Assembly: GCA_016789265.1 (NCBI GenBank)
Contig: JAEUQK010000018.1
Coordinates: forward strand, 1-64,000
Source of the DNA: Blastocatellia bacterium
GTDB lineage: Bacteria; Acidobacteriota; Blastocatellia; Pyrinomonadales; Pyrinomonadaceae
Length of the DNA: 64,000 nucleotides
Direction: 5' to 3'
The stretch's first letter is position 1. Each line of letters begins with the position of its first letter. The notes beneath the pieces were generated by a model. The model made no database searches. It saw nothing but the letters and a program-made list of their open reading frames with translations, and had not been told where the DNA came from. Below, piece by piece: positions 18,630 through 26,272 of the stretch. The translations under genes and the position numbers were made by a program.

Positions 18630-19745
18630 ATGAACATTTTGGTTACCGGCGGTGCCGGATTTATCGGATCGCATCTTGTAGATGCACTGGTTGAGAGCGG
18701 GCATCCGGTCCGTATCCTTGATTCTCTGGTCGAACAGGTACACGGAGGAAAGATACCTGAACATTTAAATCCATCAGCCGAGTTCTTAAAGGCTGACGTC
18801 TGCGATGCGCATGCGGTCTCAAATGCACTCGACGGCATCGATGTCGTATATCATCAGGCCGCGGAAGTCGGCGTTGGGCAGTCGATGTACGAGATCGTGA
18901 AATACGTTAAGACGAATGACCTCGGAACGGCCGTCCTGCTTGAGGAGATGATCAAGCGGCCCTCGCAATTCAAGAAACTAGTTGTTGCGTCGTCGATGTC
19001 GATATACGGAGAGGGTGCTTACCGCTGCGATAATTGCACCGTTGTTGTCACTCCTTTTTTACGATCGGAAGAAAAGTTGGCCGCTCATGAATGGGACTAC
19101 ACCTGCGAAAAATGCGGCTCGGAAATTGTTCCAATAGGAACATCGGAGGAAAAACCGCTGTTCCCGACATCCGTTTATGCGGTCAGCAAACAGGATCAGG
19201 AACAGTACTGCCTTTCAGTTGGCCGAGCTTACAATATTCCGACCGTCGCATTCCGCTATTTCAACGTTTACGGCACCCGGCAAGCATTGTCGAATCCATA
19301 TACAGGTGTTTGTGCGATTTTCTCATCACGATTTTTGAACGATCAGGCCCCGCTTGTGTTCGAGGATGGCGAACAGACCCGAGATTTCGTACACGTGAGT
19401 GATATTGTCCGGGCAAATCTTCTAGCCCTGGAAACTCACAAAGGCGACTATGAAATGTTCAATATCGGTACCGGCCGGCCGTCCTCGGTCAAGGACATCG
19501 CCCGCCTTATCGCAAAAGGGTTGGGTAAGGACATCGAACCTGAGATCGTAGGCAAATCTAGAGCTGGAGATATTCGGCATTGTGTTGCCGACATTTCGAA
19601 AGCTCGAAGGCTGCTTGGCTATGAACCGAAGGTTGTTCTTGAAGACGGTCTCAAGGAACTGCTTGCCTGGGTTCAAGGACAGGAAGCTCAGGACCGTGTT
19701 TCATCCGCTACCGCGGAACTTGCGGCACACAGTCTTGTAAAATAA
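18630..19745 (+). CDS. NAD-dependent sugar epimerase (extended SDR) with inserted zinc ribbon
   Basis: This 371-residue extended SDR has the NAD motif VTGGAGFIGSHL at the N-terminus and the catalytic SVYAVSKQDQEQY (YxxxK) at about 177-190. Between them, at about 130-165, sits an insertion with YRCDNC and YTCEKCGSEIV, two CxxC pairs that should bind zinc. Some dTDP-L-rhamnose 4-epimerase-like enzymes (WbiB group) have a comparable insertion, but the exact sugar is not established here. It would supply an epimerised nucleotide sugar to the operon's glycosyltransferases. Confidence 0.82.
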   Translation: MNILVTGGAGFIGSHLVDALVESGHPVRILDSLVEQVHGGKIPEHLNPSAEFLKADVCDAHAVSNALDGIDVVYHQAAEVGVGQSMYEIVKYVKTNDLGTAVLLEEMIKRPSQFKKLVVASSMSIYGEGAYRCDNCTVVVTPFLRSEEKLAAHEWDYTCEKCGSEIVPIGTSEEKPLFPTSVYAVSKQDQEQYCLSVGRAYNIPTVAFRYFNVYGTRQALSNPYTGVCAIFSSRFLNDQAPLVFEDGEQTRDFVHVSDIVRANLLALETHKGDYEMFNIGTGRPSSVKDIARLIAKGLGKDIEPEIVGKSRAGDIRHCVADISKARRLLGYEPKVVLEDGLKELLAWVQGQEAQDRVSSATAELAAHSLVK

Positions 19746-19752
19746 GTTCCTT

Positions 19753-20472
19753 GTGATTCGAAAGATCAGACAAATCTCGCTTGCGTTGACGGCGCTGCTC
19801 CCATCGCCGATCGCGAAGGTATGTTTTCGCCTTGTTTTTGGATACAAGATCGGAAAGCGAGTGAGGATCGGGTTTTCGATAATTGACGGGCAGGAAGTTG
19901 AGATCGGCGACGATGTTTCAATCGGGCATTTTAACGTTTTCACAGGCGTCGACAAATTGTCGATAGGCGAGCATACCCGGATAGGCGTTTTGAACATATT
20001 TCGCGGCGGAGATGAGATTAGGTTGGGCCGTTATTGCGAGATACTAAGGCTCAATGAGATCAATTCTATCCCAGAGCCAGAGGTCGTGAACGAGATCGAC
20101 CCGAGGTTTATCATGGGCGACGGAAGTATGATCGGTGCTTCGCACAAGATCGATTTCACGGACAGGGTCGAATTCGGGAATCGAGTCATACTCGGCGGGC
20201 GCAACTCTTCCATCTGGACGCATAATCGCCAGAAAACCCAGCCGGTGATCATTGGTGAGCGAACATATCTCGGATCGGAGATCAGGGTCGCGCCGGGCGG
20301 CGAAATAGCTTCAAAATGCATTGTGGGGATCGGGGCCGTAATTGCCGGTAAATTCGATAGGCCGTTCATGTTGATCGGCGGCGTTCCCGCAAAAGAGATA
20401 AAGGAGTTGGACGACGAAGGAAAGTTTCTGACTGAAAAGAAGACGCGTAATGACCTTCCCGACGATATTTGA
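19753..20472 (+). CDS. Left-handed beta-helix acyltransferase
   Basis: This 239-residue protein starts at GTG 19753, seven bases after the preceding stop. An N-terminal hydrophobic helix is followed by hexapeptide-repeat turns: RVRIGFSIIDGQEVEIGDDV, IGHFNVFTGVDKLSIG, GERTYLGSEIRVAPGG. The usual end IGGVPAKEIKELDDEG follows. It is likely an O- or N-acyltransferase for the surface glycan and is the third acyltransferase in the operon. Confidence 0.8.
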   Translation: MIRKIRQISLALTALLPSPIAKVCFRLVFGYKIGKRVRIGFSIIDGQEVEIGDDVSIGHFNVFTGVDKLSIGEHTRIGVLNIFRGGDEIRLGRYCEILRLNEINSIPEPEVVNEIDPRFIMGDGSMIGASHKIDFTDRVEFGNRVILGGRNSSIWTHNRQKTQPVIIGERTYLGSEIRVAPGGEIASKCIVGIGAVIAGKFDRPFMLIGGVPAKEIKELDDEGKFLTEKKTRNDLPDDI

Positions 20473-20506
20473 TCGGCCTGTGGGATCCCAGACAGCAAAC
20501 GTTTAG

Positions 20507-21877
20507 GTGCAGAACAACGTAATCATTGCAGGAACATTGATCGTCCTGATCGGGGCGGGTCTTTTCTCGCTTGTCGTGCCGGATGTTTTCGGGGCGGCTG
20601 TGGTCGCGGTCTTTCTTTCCGCTGCGTTTATAGTACTGATCCGATTTTATTCGACAGAACCAGAATTCTTAACGAAGGTATTCATTGTCGGACTCGTGGT
20701 GCGCCTCGCGTTTGGGTTTTTCATTTATTTGCTTGACTTGAGGGAGTTCTTTGGCGGCGATGCGACAACCTACCATTTTCGCGGAGTGATCTTTTACGAT
20801 TATTTGATGGGAGACGTGCCGGCCGATTCAAATGAGCTGTTAAGAGCTACATCAATGGCTGGTCCCGGATGGGGGATGACCTATCTGGTCGGGGCGATCT
20901 ATTACATTTTTGGGAAGAATTTCCTTGCGGCCCAGACCTTTTGCGGAGTGGTCGGTGCTGCGACGGCCCCCCTTGTGCACTATTGTGCCGAAAAGATATT
21001 TCAGAATCGGAGAGTCGCGCGGTTTTCCGCGATCGCGATCGCGGTTTTCCCGTCATTTATTATTTGGTCCTCTCAGCTGATGAAGGATGGCTTGATCATC
21101 TTTCTATTGGTGCTTTCGATCTCGATGGTGCTGAAGCTTCAAGAGCGTTTCGACTACGCGGCGCTTGTCTTGCTTGTCCTTTCTCTCGGCGGGATCATTT
21201 CTTTGCGGTTCTATATTTTCTACATGATCGCCGTGGCGGTAGCGGGAAGCTTCATTGTCGGACTTTCAAATACCAGCGGTTCGATCCTCCGGCGGGCGGC
21301 TGCACTCGTTCTGATGGGCGTTGCTTTGACGTATCTTGGCATTATTCGAACCGCAAGCAGTGATCTTGAGCGATATGGCGATCTCGAACGCATACAGAAC
21401 AGCCGCTTGGATCAAGCAAGGTCTGCCGAATCGGGATATACGGAAGATGTGGACGTAACCACCACGGCAGGTGCGATCACCGCCCTGCCGATCGGATTCA
21501 TCTACCTGGTCTTTGCTCCGTTTCCGTGGGATGTAAGAAATCTCCGTCAGGCAATAACGCTTCCCGAGGTCTTCTTGTGGTGGGCAATGATCCCGTTTTC
21601 GGTCTGGGGCATTTGGTACTCGATGAAACATCGACTCAGATCTACATTTCCGATACTGATCTTTAGCGGAATGCTGACACTCGTGTATTCCATTTTTCAG
21701 AGCAATGTAGGTACGGCCTATCGTCAGCGAACGCAGATTCAGGTCTTTCTATTTTTGTTCATTGCCGTCGGATGGACACTATATCAGGAGCGAAAGGAAG
21801 ACAAAAGATCAATGCTGGAAGCGAGACGGAGGCGAGATCTGCATGGGATGCCAGATGGCGTTAGCGATCTAAATTAA
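20507..21877 (+). CDS. Polytopic membrane protein, possibly a GT-C fold glycosyltransferase or polymerase
   Basis: A GTG start at 20507 gives 456 residues with about ten to twelve hydrophobic segments. After the third segment there is a periplasmic-type loop with FFGGDATTYHFRG. Its Asp position is reminiscent of the catalytic acidic residue in the first loop of GT-C enzymes. PSFIIWSSQLMKDGLIIFLL is typical of PMT/ArnT-like membrane proteins. It could polymerise or decorate the glycan on the periplasmic side using a polyprenyl-phosphate sugar. I do not recognise a specific family, so the function is an inference from topology and location. Confidence 0.6.
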   Translation: MQNNVIIAGTLIVLIGAGLFSLVVPDVFGAAVVAVFLSAAFIVLIRFYSTEPEFLTKVFIVGLVVRLAFGFFIYLLDLREFFGGDATTYHFRGVIFYDYLMGDVPADSNELLRATSMAGPGWGMTYLVGAIYYIFGKNFLAAQTFCGVVGAATAPLVHYCAEKIFQNRRVARFSAIAIAVFPSFIIWSSQLMKDGLIIFLLVLSISMVLKLQERFDYAALVLLVLSLGGIISLRFYIFYMIAVAVAGSFIVGLSNTSGSILRRAAALVLMGVALTYLGIIRTASSDLERYGDLERIQNSRLDQARSAESGYTEDVDVTTTAGAITALPIGFIYLVFAPFPWDVRNLRQAITLPEVFLWWAMIPFSVWGIWYSMKHRLRSTFPILIFSGMLTLVYSIFQSNVGTAYRQRTQIQVFLFLFIAVGWTLYQERKEDKRSMLEARRRRDLHGMPDGVSDLN

Positions 21878-23764
21878 ATGTGCGGAATTACAGGATTCGT
21901 AAATAGCGGCGGATCGGCCGCGGACCGCTCGATACTGGAGCGGATGAATGAGACCATCCATCATCGCGGTCCCGACGAAGACGGTTTGTATATTGACCGA
22001 AATGTCGGGATGGCGATGCGCCGACTCGCTATCATAGATCTCGCCGGCGGCCAACAGCCTATTCACAATTCAGACAGATCAAAATGGATCGTCTTTAACG
22101 GCGAGATCTATAACTACCAGGAGCTACGGAAAGGACTGATCGAACGCGGACATCGCCTTTATACAAATTCCGATACAGAAGCGATAGTTCATCTATACGA
22201 CGAATACGGAACCGATTGCGTCAAACACCTGCGGGGAATGTTCGCGATCTCGATCTGGGACACGACTGACAACTCACTGTTTCTTGCCCGCGACCGAGTG
22301 GGCAAAAAGCCACTTCTCTATTCATTCCAGTCGAACGGCGATCTTATCTTCGGATCAGAGTTCTCAGCTCTGCTCGAACATCCGGCAGTCTCGCGTGAGG
22401 TCGACCCGGAAGCCATCGACAAATATTTATCCTACTCGTGTGTCCCTGCGCCTCTGACCGCATTCAAGCAAATCCGAAAACTTGAACCCGGCCACTGGAT
22501 GAAATGGAAAGATGGGAAGATCGAGTTGCAGCGTTATTGGACGCCCAACTTTTCGACCAAGATCGACATCAGCGAGGACGATGCCATTGCCGAGGCGACT
22601 CGGATCTTGCGCGAATCTACGAAGCTGCGAATGATCTCCGAAGTTCCGCTAGGTGCATTTCTCTCAGGTGGAGTAGATTCTTCTACGGTGGTCGCTCTGA
22701 TGGCACAGGAATCAGATCGGCCGGTGAAAACCTTTTCGATCGGTTTTGAGGAAGAAGACTTTAGCGAACTGAAATACGCAAAGATCGTTGCCGATCATAT
22801 TGGTGCGGACCATCATGAATTCATTGTAAAACCTCGGGCGCTCGATATATTGCCGACGCTTGTCGATCACTATGGTGAACCGTATGCCGATTCGTCCGCG
22901 GTTCCAACCTATTATGTCTCAAGGGAAACCCGCAAACACGTGACCGTTGCACTGAACGGTGACGGCGGCGATGAATCCTTCGCGGGTTACGAACGTTACG
23001 CGGCGATGAGGTTGGCAGAAAGATATAATCGCATTCCTGCGGCCGTTCGAAAGACACTCGTTGAACTTCCTGTCTCGCGGCTGCCGACGTCTGAATTGAA
23101 AAGGAGCCGGATCCGAGACATAAAACGGTTCCTTCGATCAGCTTCGCTGCCCAAAGTAGAAAGATATTTTCAATGGAGTTCAGCGTTCGATCGCGAGAGC
23201 AAAGCCGATCTATATACAAAAGAGTTTCGATCGGAGGTGGAACGCTTCGATGCCGCCGGGGTGCTTGGACAGTGGTTCTCGAACGCGAACGGATCCGGTA
23301 TCGTCGATGCGGCGATGTTTGTTGACCAAATGACCTATTTGCCCAACGACCTGTTGGTGAAGGTGGACATCGCTTCAATGGCAAACTCATTAGAGGCCCG
23401 CTCGCCCTTTCTCGATCATAACGTTATAGAATTTGCGGCGAGCCTGCCTGAAAAAATGAAGTCCAGCGGCGTCGAGACAAAATCCTTTCTTAAGAAGTTG
23501 GCGTCCCGGCTGGTCCCAAAGGAAGTGATCTATCGCCGAAAAATGGGCTTTGGTGTTCCTATCGGCAAATGGTTTCGCGGCGAGATGAAGGCATTTGTAA
23601 AAGAGGTGCTGTTATCAGAAAGATCGCTTGAGCGGGGTGTAATTAAGCCAGAGGCATTGCGTAGATACGTGACCGAACATATCGAGGCTCGGCAGGATCA
23701 CGCGTTCCGACTTTGGGCTCTGTTGATGCTTGAGCTTTGGTATCAAAGATTCATAGACAGCTAA
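21878..23764 (+). CDS. asnB: Asparagine synthase (glutamine-hydrolysing)-like amidotransferase, copy 2
   Basis: The product has 628 residues, starts MCGITGFVNSGGSAADRS (Cys2 nucleophile) and has the PP-loop SGGVDSS at about 263. It also has NGDGGDESFAGYERY, the usual asparagine-synthase acceptor region. The ATG directly follows the previous stop. The two AsnB-like proteins of this operon are clearly different sequences, not a recent duplication, which argues for separate substrates. Genuine asparagine synthesis is possible, but amidation of a sugar carboxylate fits the context better. Confidence 0.88.
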   Translation: MCGITGFVNSGGSAADRSILERMNETIHHRGPDEDGLYIDRNVGMAMRRLAIIDLAGGQQPIHNSDRSKWIVFNGEIYNYQELRKGLIERGHRLYTNSDTEAIVHLYDEYGTDCVKHLRGMFAISIWDTTDNSLFLARDRVGKKPLLYSFQSNGDLIFGSEFSALLEHPAVSREVDPEAIDKYLSYSCVPAPLTAFKQIRKLEPGHWMKWKDGKIELQRYWTPNFSTKIDISEDDAIAEATRILRESTKLRMISEVPLGAFLSGGVDSSTVVALMAQESDRPVKTFSIGFEEEDFSELKYAKIVADHIGADHHEFIVKPRALDILPTLVDHYGEPYADSSAVPTYYVSRETRKHVTVALNGDGGDESFAGYERYAAMRLAERYNRIPAAVRKTLVELPVSRLPTSELKRSRIRDIKRFLRSASLPKVERYFQWSSAFDRESKADLYTKEFRSEVERFDAAGVLGQWFSNANGSGIVDAAMFVDQMTYLPNDLLVKVDIASMANSLEARSPFLDHNVIEFAASLPEKMKSSGVETKSFLKKLASRLVPKEVIYRRKMGFGVPIGKWFRGEMKAFVKEVLLSERSLERGVIKPEALRRYVTEHIEARQDHAFRLWALLMLELWYQRFIDS

Positions 23765-23767
23765 ATT

Positions 23768-24496
23768 ATGAAGGGAATAATTCTTGCCGGAGGACTTGGA
23801 ACCAGGCTTCATCCGCTCACCAAGATAACGAACAAGCATCTTCTGCCGGTGCATAACCAGCCGATGATCTATTACCCGATCCAAACGCTTATAAACGCAG
23901 GGATCGAGGACATCATGATCGTTACCGGTGGGAACTCGGCTGGCGATTTTCTAAAGCTTCTTGGAAATGGAAAGGAGTTCGGTCTGAAGCATTTGAACTA
24001 TACCTATCAGGAAGGCGAAGGCGGGATCGCAGACGCCCTTAGTCTGGTGGAACATTTTGCTGAAGACGAACCGATCTGCGTCGTTCTCGGGGACAACATT
24101 ATCGAAAAGAATATTCGTGCAGCCGCTGACGAGTATCGCAACCAAGGCAAGGGTGCGAAGATAATGCTCAAGGAAGTTCACGACCCTCAGCGTTTCGGCG
24201 TGCCCGAACTTGACGGTACACGAGTTCTCAAGATCGAAGAAAAGCCGATAGAGCCAAAGTCAAATTATGCGGTGATCGGTATTTACTTTTATGATGCGAC
24301 CGTCTTCGATGTGATCAGAACATTGGTCCCTTCAGGCCGCGGCGAGCTGGAGATAACCGACGTTAACAACCACTACATCAAACGTGGTGAGATGACCTGG
24401 AATGAGCTTGACGGGTGGTGGACGGACGCCGGGACATTCGACAGTCTGTTGAGGGCATCGAATTTGGTCGCGGAAACCGGCGCAAACAATTTATGA
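23768..24496 (+). CDS. rfbA: Glucose-1-phosphate thymidylyltransferase-like sugar nucleotidyltransferase
   Basis: This 242-residue enzyme begins MKGIILAGGLGTRLHPLT. The GGLGTRL loop binds the nucleotide and TNKHLLPVHNQPMIYYP supplies the usual Lys. It joins dTTP and a sugar 1-phosphate, the first step of dTDP-sugar synthesis. It is shorter than classical RmlA (about 290), as in the short RfbA-like branch. It overlaps the following gene (ATGA). RmlB and RmlD are not in the window. Confidence 0.85.
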   Translation: MKGIILAGGLGTRLHPLTKITNKHLLPVHNQPMIYYPIQTLINAGIEDIMIVTGGNSAGDFLKLLGNGKEFGLKHLNYTYQEGEGGIADALSLVEHFAEDEPICVVLGDNIIEKNIRAAADEYRNQGKGAKIMLKEVHDPQRFGVPELDGTRVLKIEEKPIEPKSNYAVIGIYFYDATVFDVIRTLVPSGRGELEITDVNNHYIKRGEMTWNELDGWWTDAGTFDSLLRASNLVAETGANNL

Positions 24497-24993
24497 TGCA
24501 AACCGAAATGGGCAGGATCTTTACAGAAGGTGAGATCAAGGATGTGTTGGTCTATCCGCTAAAGAAATTTTACGATGAGCGGGGCTGGCTGGCGGAGTTG
24601 TTTCGCAATGATGAACTGAGCGCTGAATTTTACCCCGTGATGTCGTACATCTCTTTCACAAAACCCGGAATTCAGCGAGGGCCGCACGAACATGTCGATC
24701 AGGCCGATCTGTTCTGCTTTGTCGGGCCCTCGACCTTTAATATAAAGCTCTGGGATAATCGTCCTGATTCGCCCACGTTCAATAATCACATTTCCATGCT
24801 TGTTGGTACGGACGATCCGAAAGCAGTGGTCGTGCCAAAAGGGGTCGTACATGGCTACAAGAACATCGGGGAAGTTGACGGAATGGTCATAAATTGCCCA
24901 AACCGACTCTACATGGGCGAAGGTAAGAGCCAACCCATAGACGAGATCAGGCATGAAGATGACCCTGACTCGGTTTTCAAAATGGAAGACTGA
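24493..24993 (+). CDS. rfbC: dTDP-4-dehydrorhamnose 3,5-epimerase-family cupin
   Basis: I take ATG 24493 in an ATGA overlap with the thymidylyltransferase; longer in-frame starts would sit deep inside that gene. The protein has 166 residues of a cupin fold with KFYDERGWLAELFRND, RGPHEHVDQADLFCFVG and VPKGVVHGYKNIG. These give the His and Tyr/Phe pattern of the RmlC family. It is likely to act on a 4-keto-6-deoxy dTDP-sugar, but sequence alone cannot tell epimerase from isomerase. Confidence 0.8.
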   Translation: MMQTEMGRIFTEGEIKDVLVYPLKKFYDERGWLAELFRNDELSAEFYPVMSYISFTKPGIQRGPHEHVDQADLFCFVGPSTFNIKLWDNRPDSPTFNNHISMLVGTDDPKAVVVPKGVVHGYKNIGEVDGMVINCPNRLYMGEGKSQPIDEIRHEDDPDSVFKMED

Positions 24994-25022
24994 TCTCCCG
25001 TTATCCGTCTCTGAATCTTGGA

Positions 25023-26246
25023 ATGAAGATCCTTAGAATAATCGCGCGTCTAAACGTCGGCGGGCCGGCGCGCCATGTGGTGTGGTTGACCGAGGCACTC
25101 CAGGACGACGAATTCCAGACAACATTGATCGCCGGCACGGTTCCGCCAGGTGAAGAAAATATGGGTTACTTTGCCGAAGCGCACTCCGTCAAACCGCAAT
25201 TCATTGAGGAAATGAGCCGGGAGCTTTCACCGAAGGACCTAATCTCACTTTTTAAGGTTTACAGGGTGATCAGGAAATCGAAGCCGGATATCGTCCACAC
25301 CCACACGGCAAAAGCAGGGACTGTCGGCAGAGCAGCCGCCTTTCTGTACAAATGGCTAACGTGGAAGGCCATTATCGGAAAGCCGCGAGAGGTTAAGGTC
25401 ATTCATACATTCCACGGACATGTCTTTCACAGCTACTACGGCAACTTGAAGACAAAAGTATTTATCGTTATTGAACGTTTACTGGCCCGTTTAGCGACCG
25501 ACAAGATAGTCGTGATCACTACTCAACAGTTTGACGAAATTCATCGCGGGGTCGGTGTCGGGAGAGAGGAGCAGTTTGAGATCATACCGCTTGGAATAGA
25601 CCTGGCACCTTTTATCCTGGCCGAAAAAGAAAGAACTGCATTTAGAGCAGAGATCGATGCGGAAGACGATGAACTGCTGGTCGCGTTCGTCGGGCGGTTG
25701 ACCGAGATCAAGAATATACCGCTGCTCCTTGAAGCAGCCCGGGAGTACTCGCGAGAGTCAGATGCTCCAAAGGCTCGATTCTTAATAGTCGGCGATGGCC
25801 ACCTGCGAGATAAACTCGAGGAAATGGCCCGGGAAATGAACCTTGAGGACATTGTCCTGTTTCTCGGAAATCGTAATGATGTGGACACAGTCTATGCTGG
25901 CGCGGACATCGTGGCGTTGACGTCGCTGAACGAGGGTACACCGCTCTCACTTATCGAAGCGATGGCGAGCGGCCGGCCGGTCATCTCCACCGCGGTTGGC
26001 GGCGTTATCGATCTGCTTGGTGCAAAGGTAGAGGAGAATGTTGGATTTTCGGTCTGTGAACGCGGGGTTTCAGTCCCGTCGGGGTCCGCATCAGGTTTTG
26101 CGAAAGGCTTGCGTTATTTGGCGAAAAATGAAAAATTACGATTAGACCTCGGCCAAAAAGGCCGCGACCACACAACCGCAGTCTATTCGAAAACGAGACT
26201 GGTGAACGATATCAAGAACCTCTATCGCAGCGTTGTGAAAAGCTGA
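25023..26246 (+). CDS. Glycosyltransferase family 4
   Basis: This 407-residue GT-B enzyme has LRIIARLNVGGPARHVVWL, HTHTAKAGTVGRAAA and FHGHVFHSYYG. It also has FVGRLTEIKNIPLLLEAA and the donor site EGTPLSLIEAMASGRPVIS. It resembles WcaL/capsule-type GT4 enzymes that often sit just before the initiating transferase gene. Here it is followed by a WecA-like fusion, so it may add the second sugar; that is an inference from order only. Confidence 0.87.
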   Translation: MKILRIIARLNVGGPARHVVWLTEALQDDEFQTTLIAGTVPPGEENMGYFAEAHSVKPQFIEEMSRELSPKDLISLFKVYRVIRKSKPDIVHTHTAKAGTVGRAAAFLYKWLTWKAIIGKPREVKVIHTFHGHVFHSYYGNLKTKVFIVIERLLARLATDKIVVITTQQFDEIHRGVGVGREEQFEIIPLGIDLAPFILAEKERTAFRAEIDAEDDELLVAFVGRLTEIKNIPLLLEAAREYSRESDAPKARFLIVGDGHLRDKLEEMAREMNLEDIVLFLGNRNDVDTVYAGADIVALTSLNEGTPLSLIEAMASGRPVISTAVGGVIDLLGAKVEENVGFSVCERGVSVPSGSASGFAKGLRYLAKNEKLRLDLGQKGRDHTTAVYSKTRLVNDIKNLYRSVVKS

Positions 26247-26272
26247 GGCAGTTCAGGAAGTTGCCGCACCGG

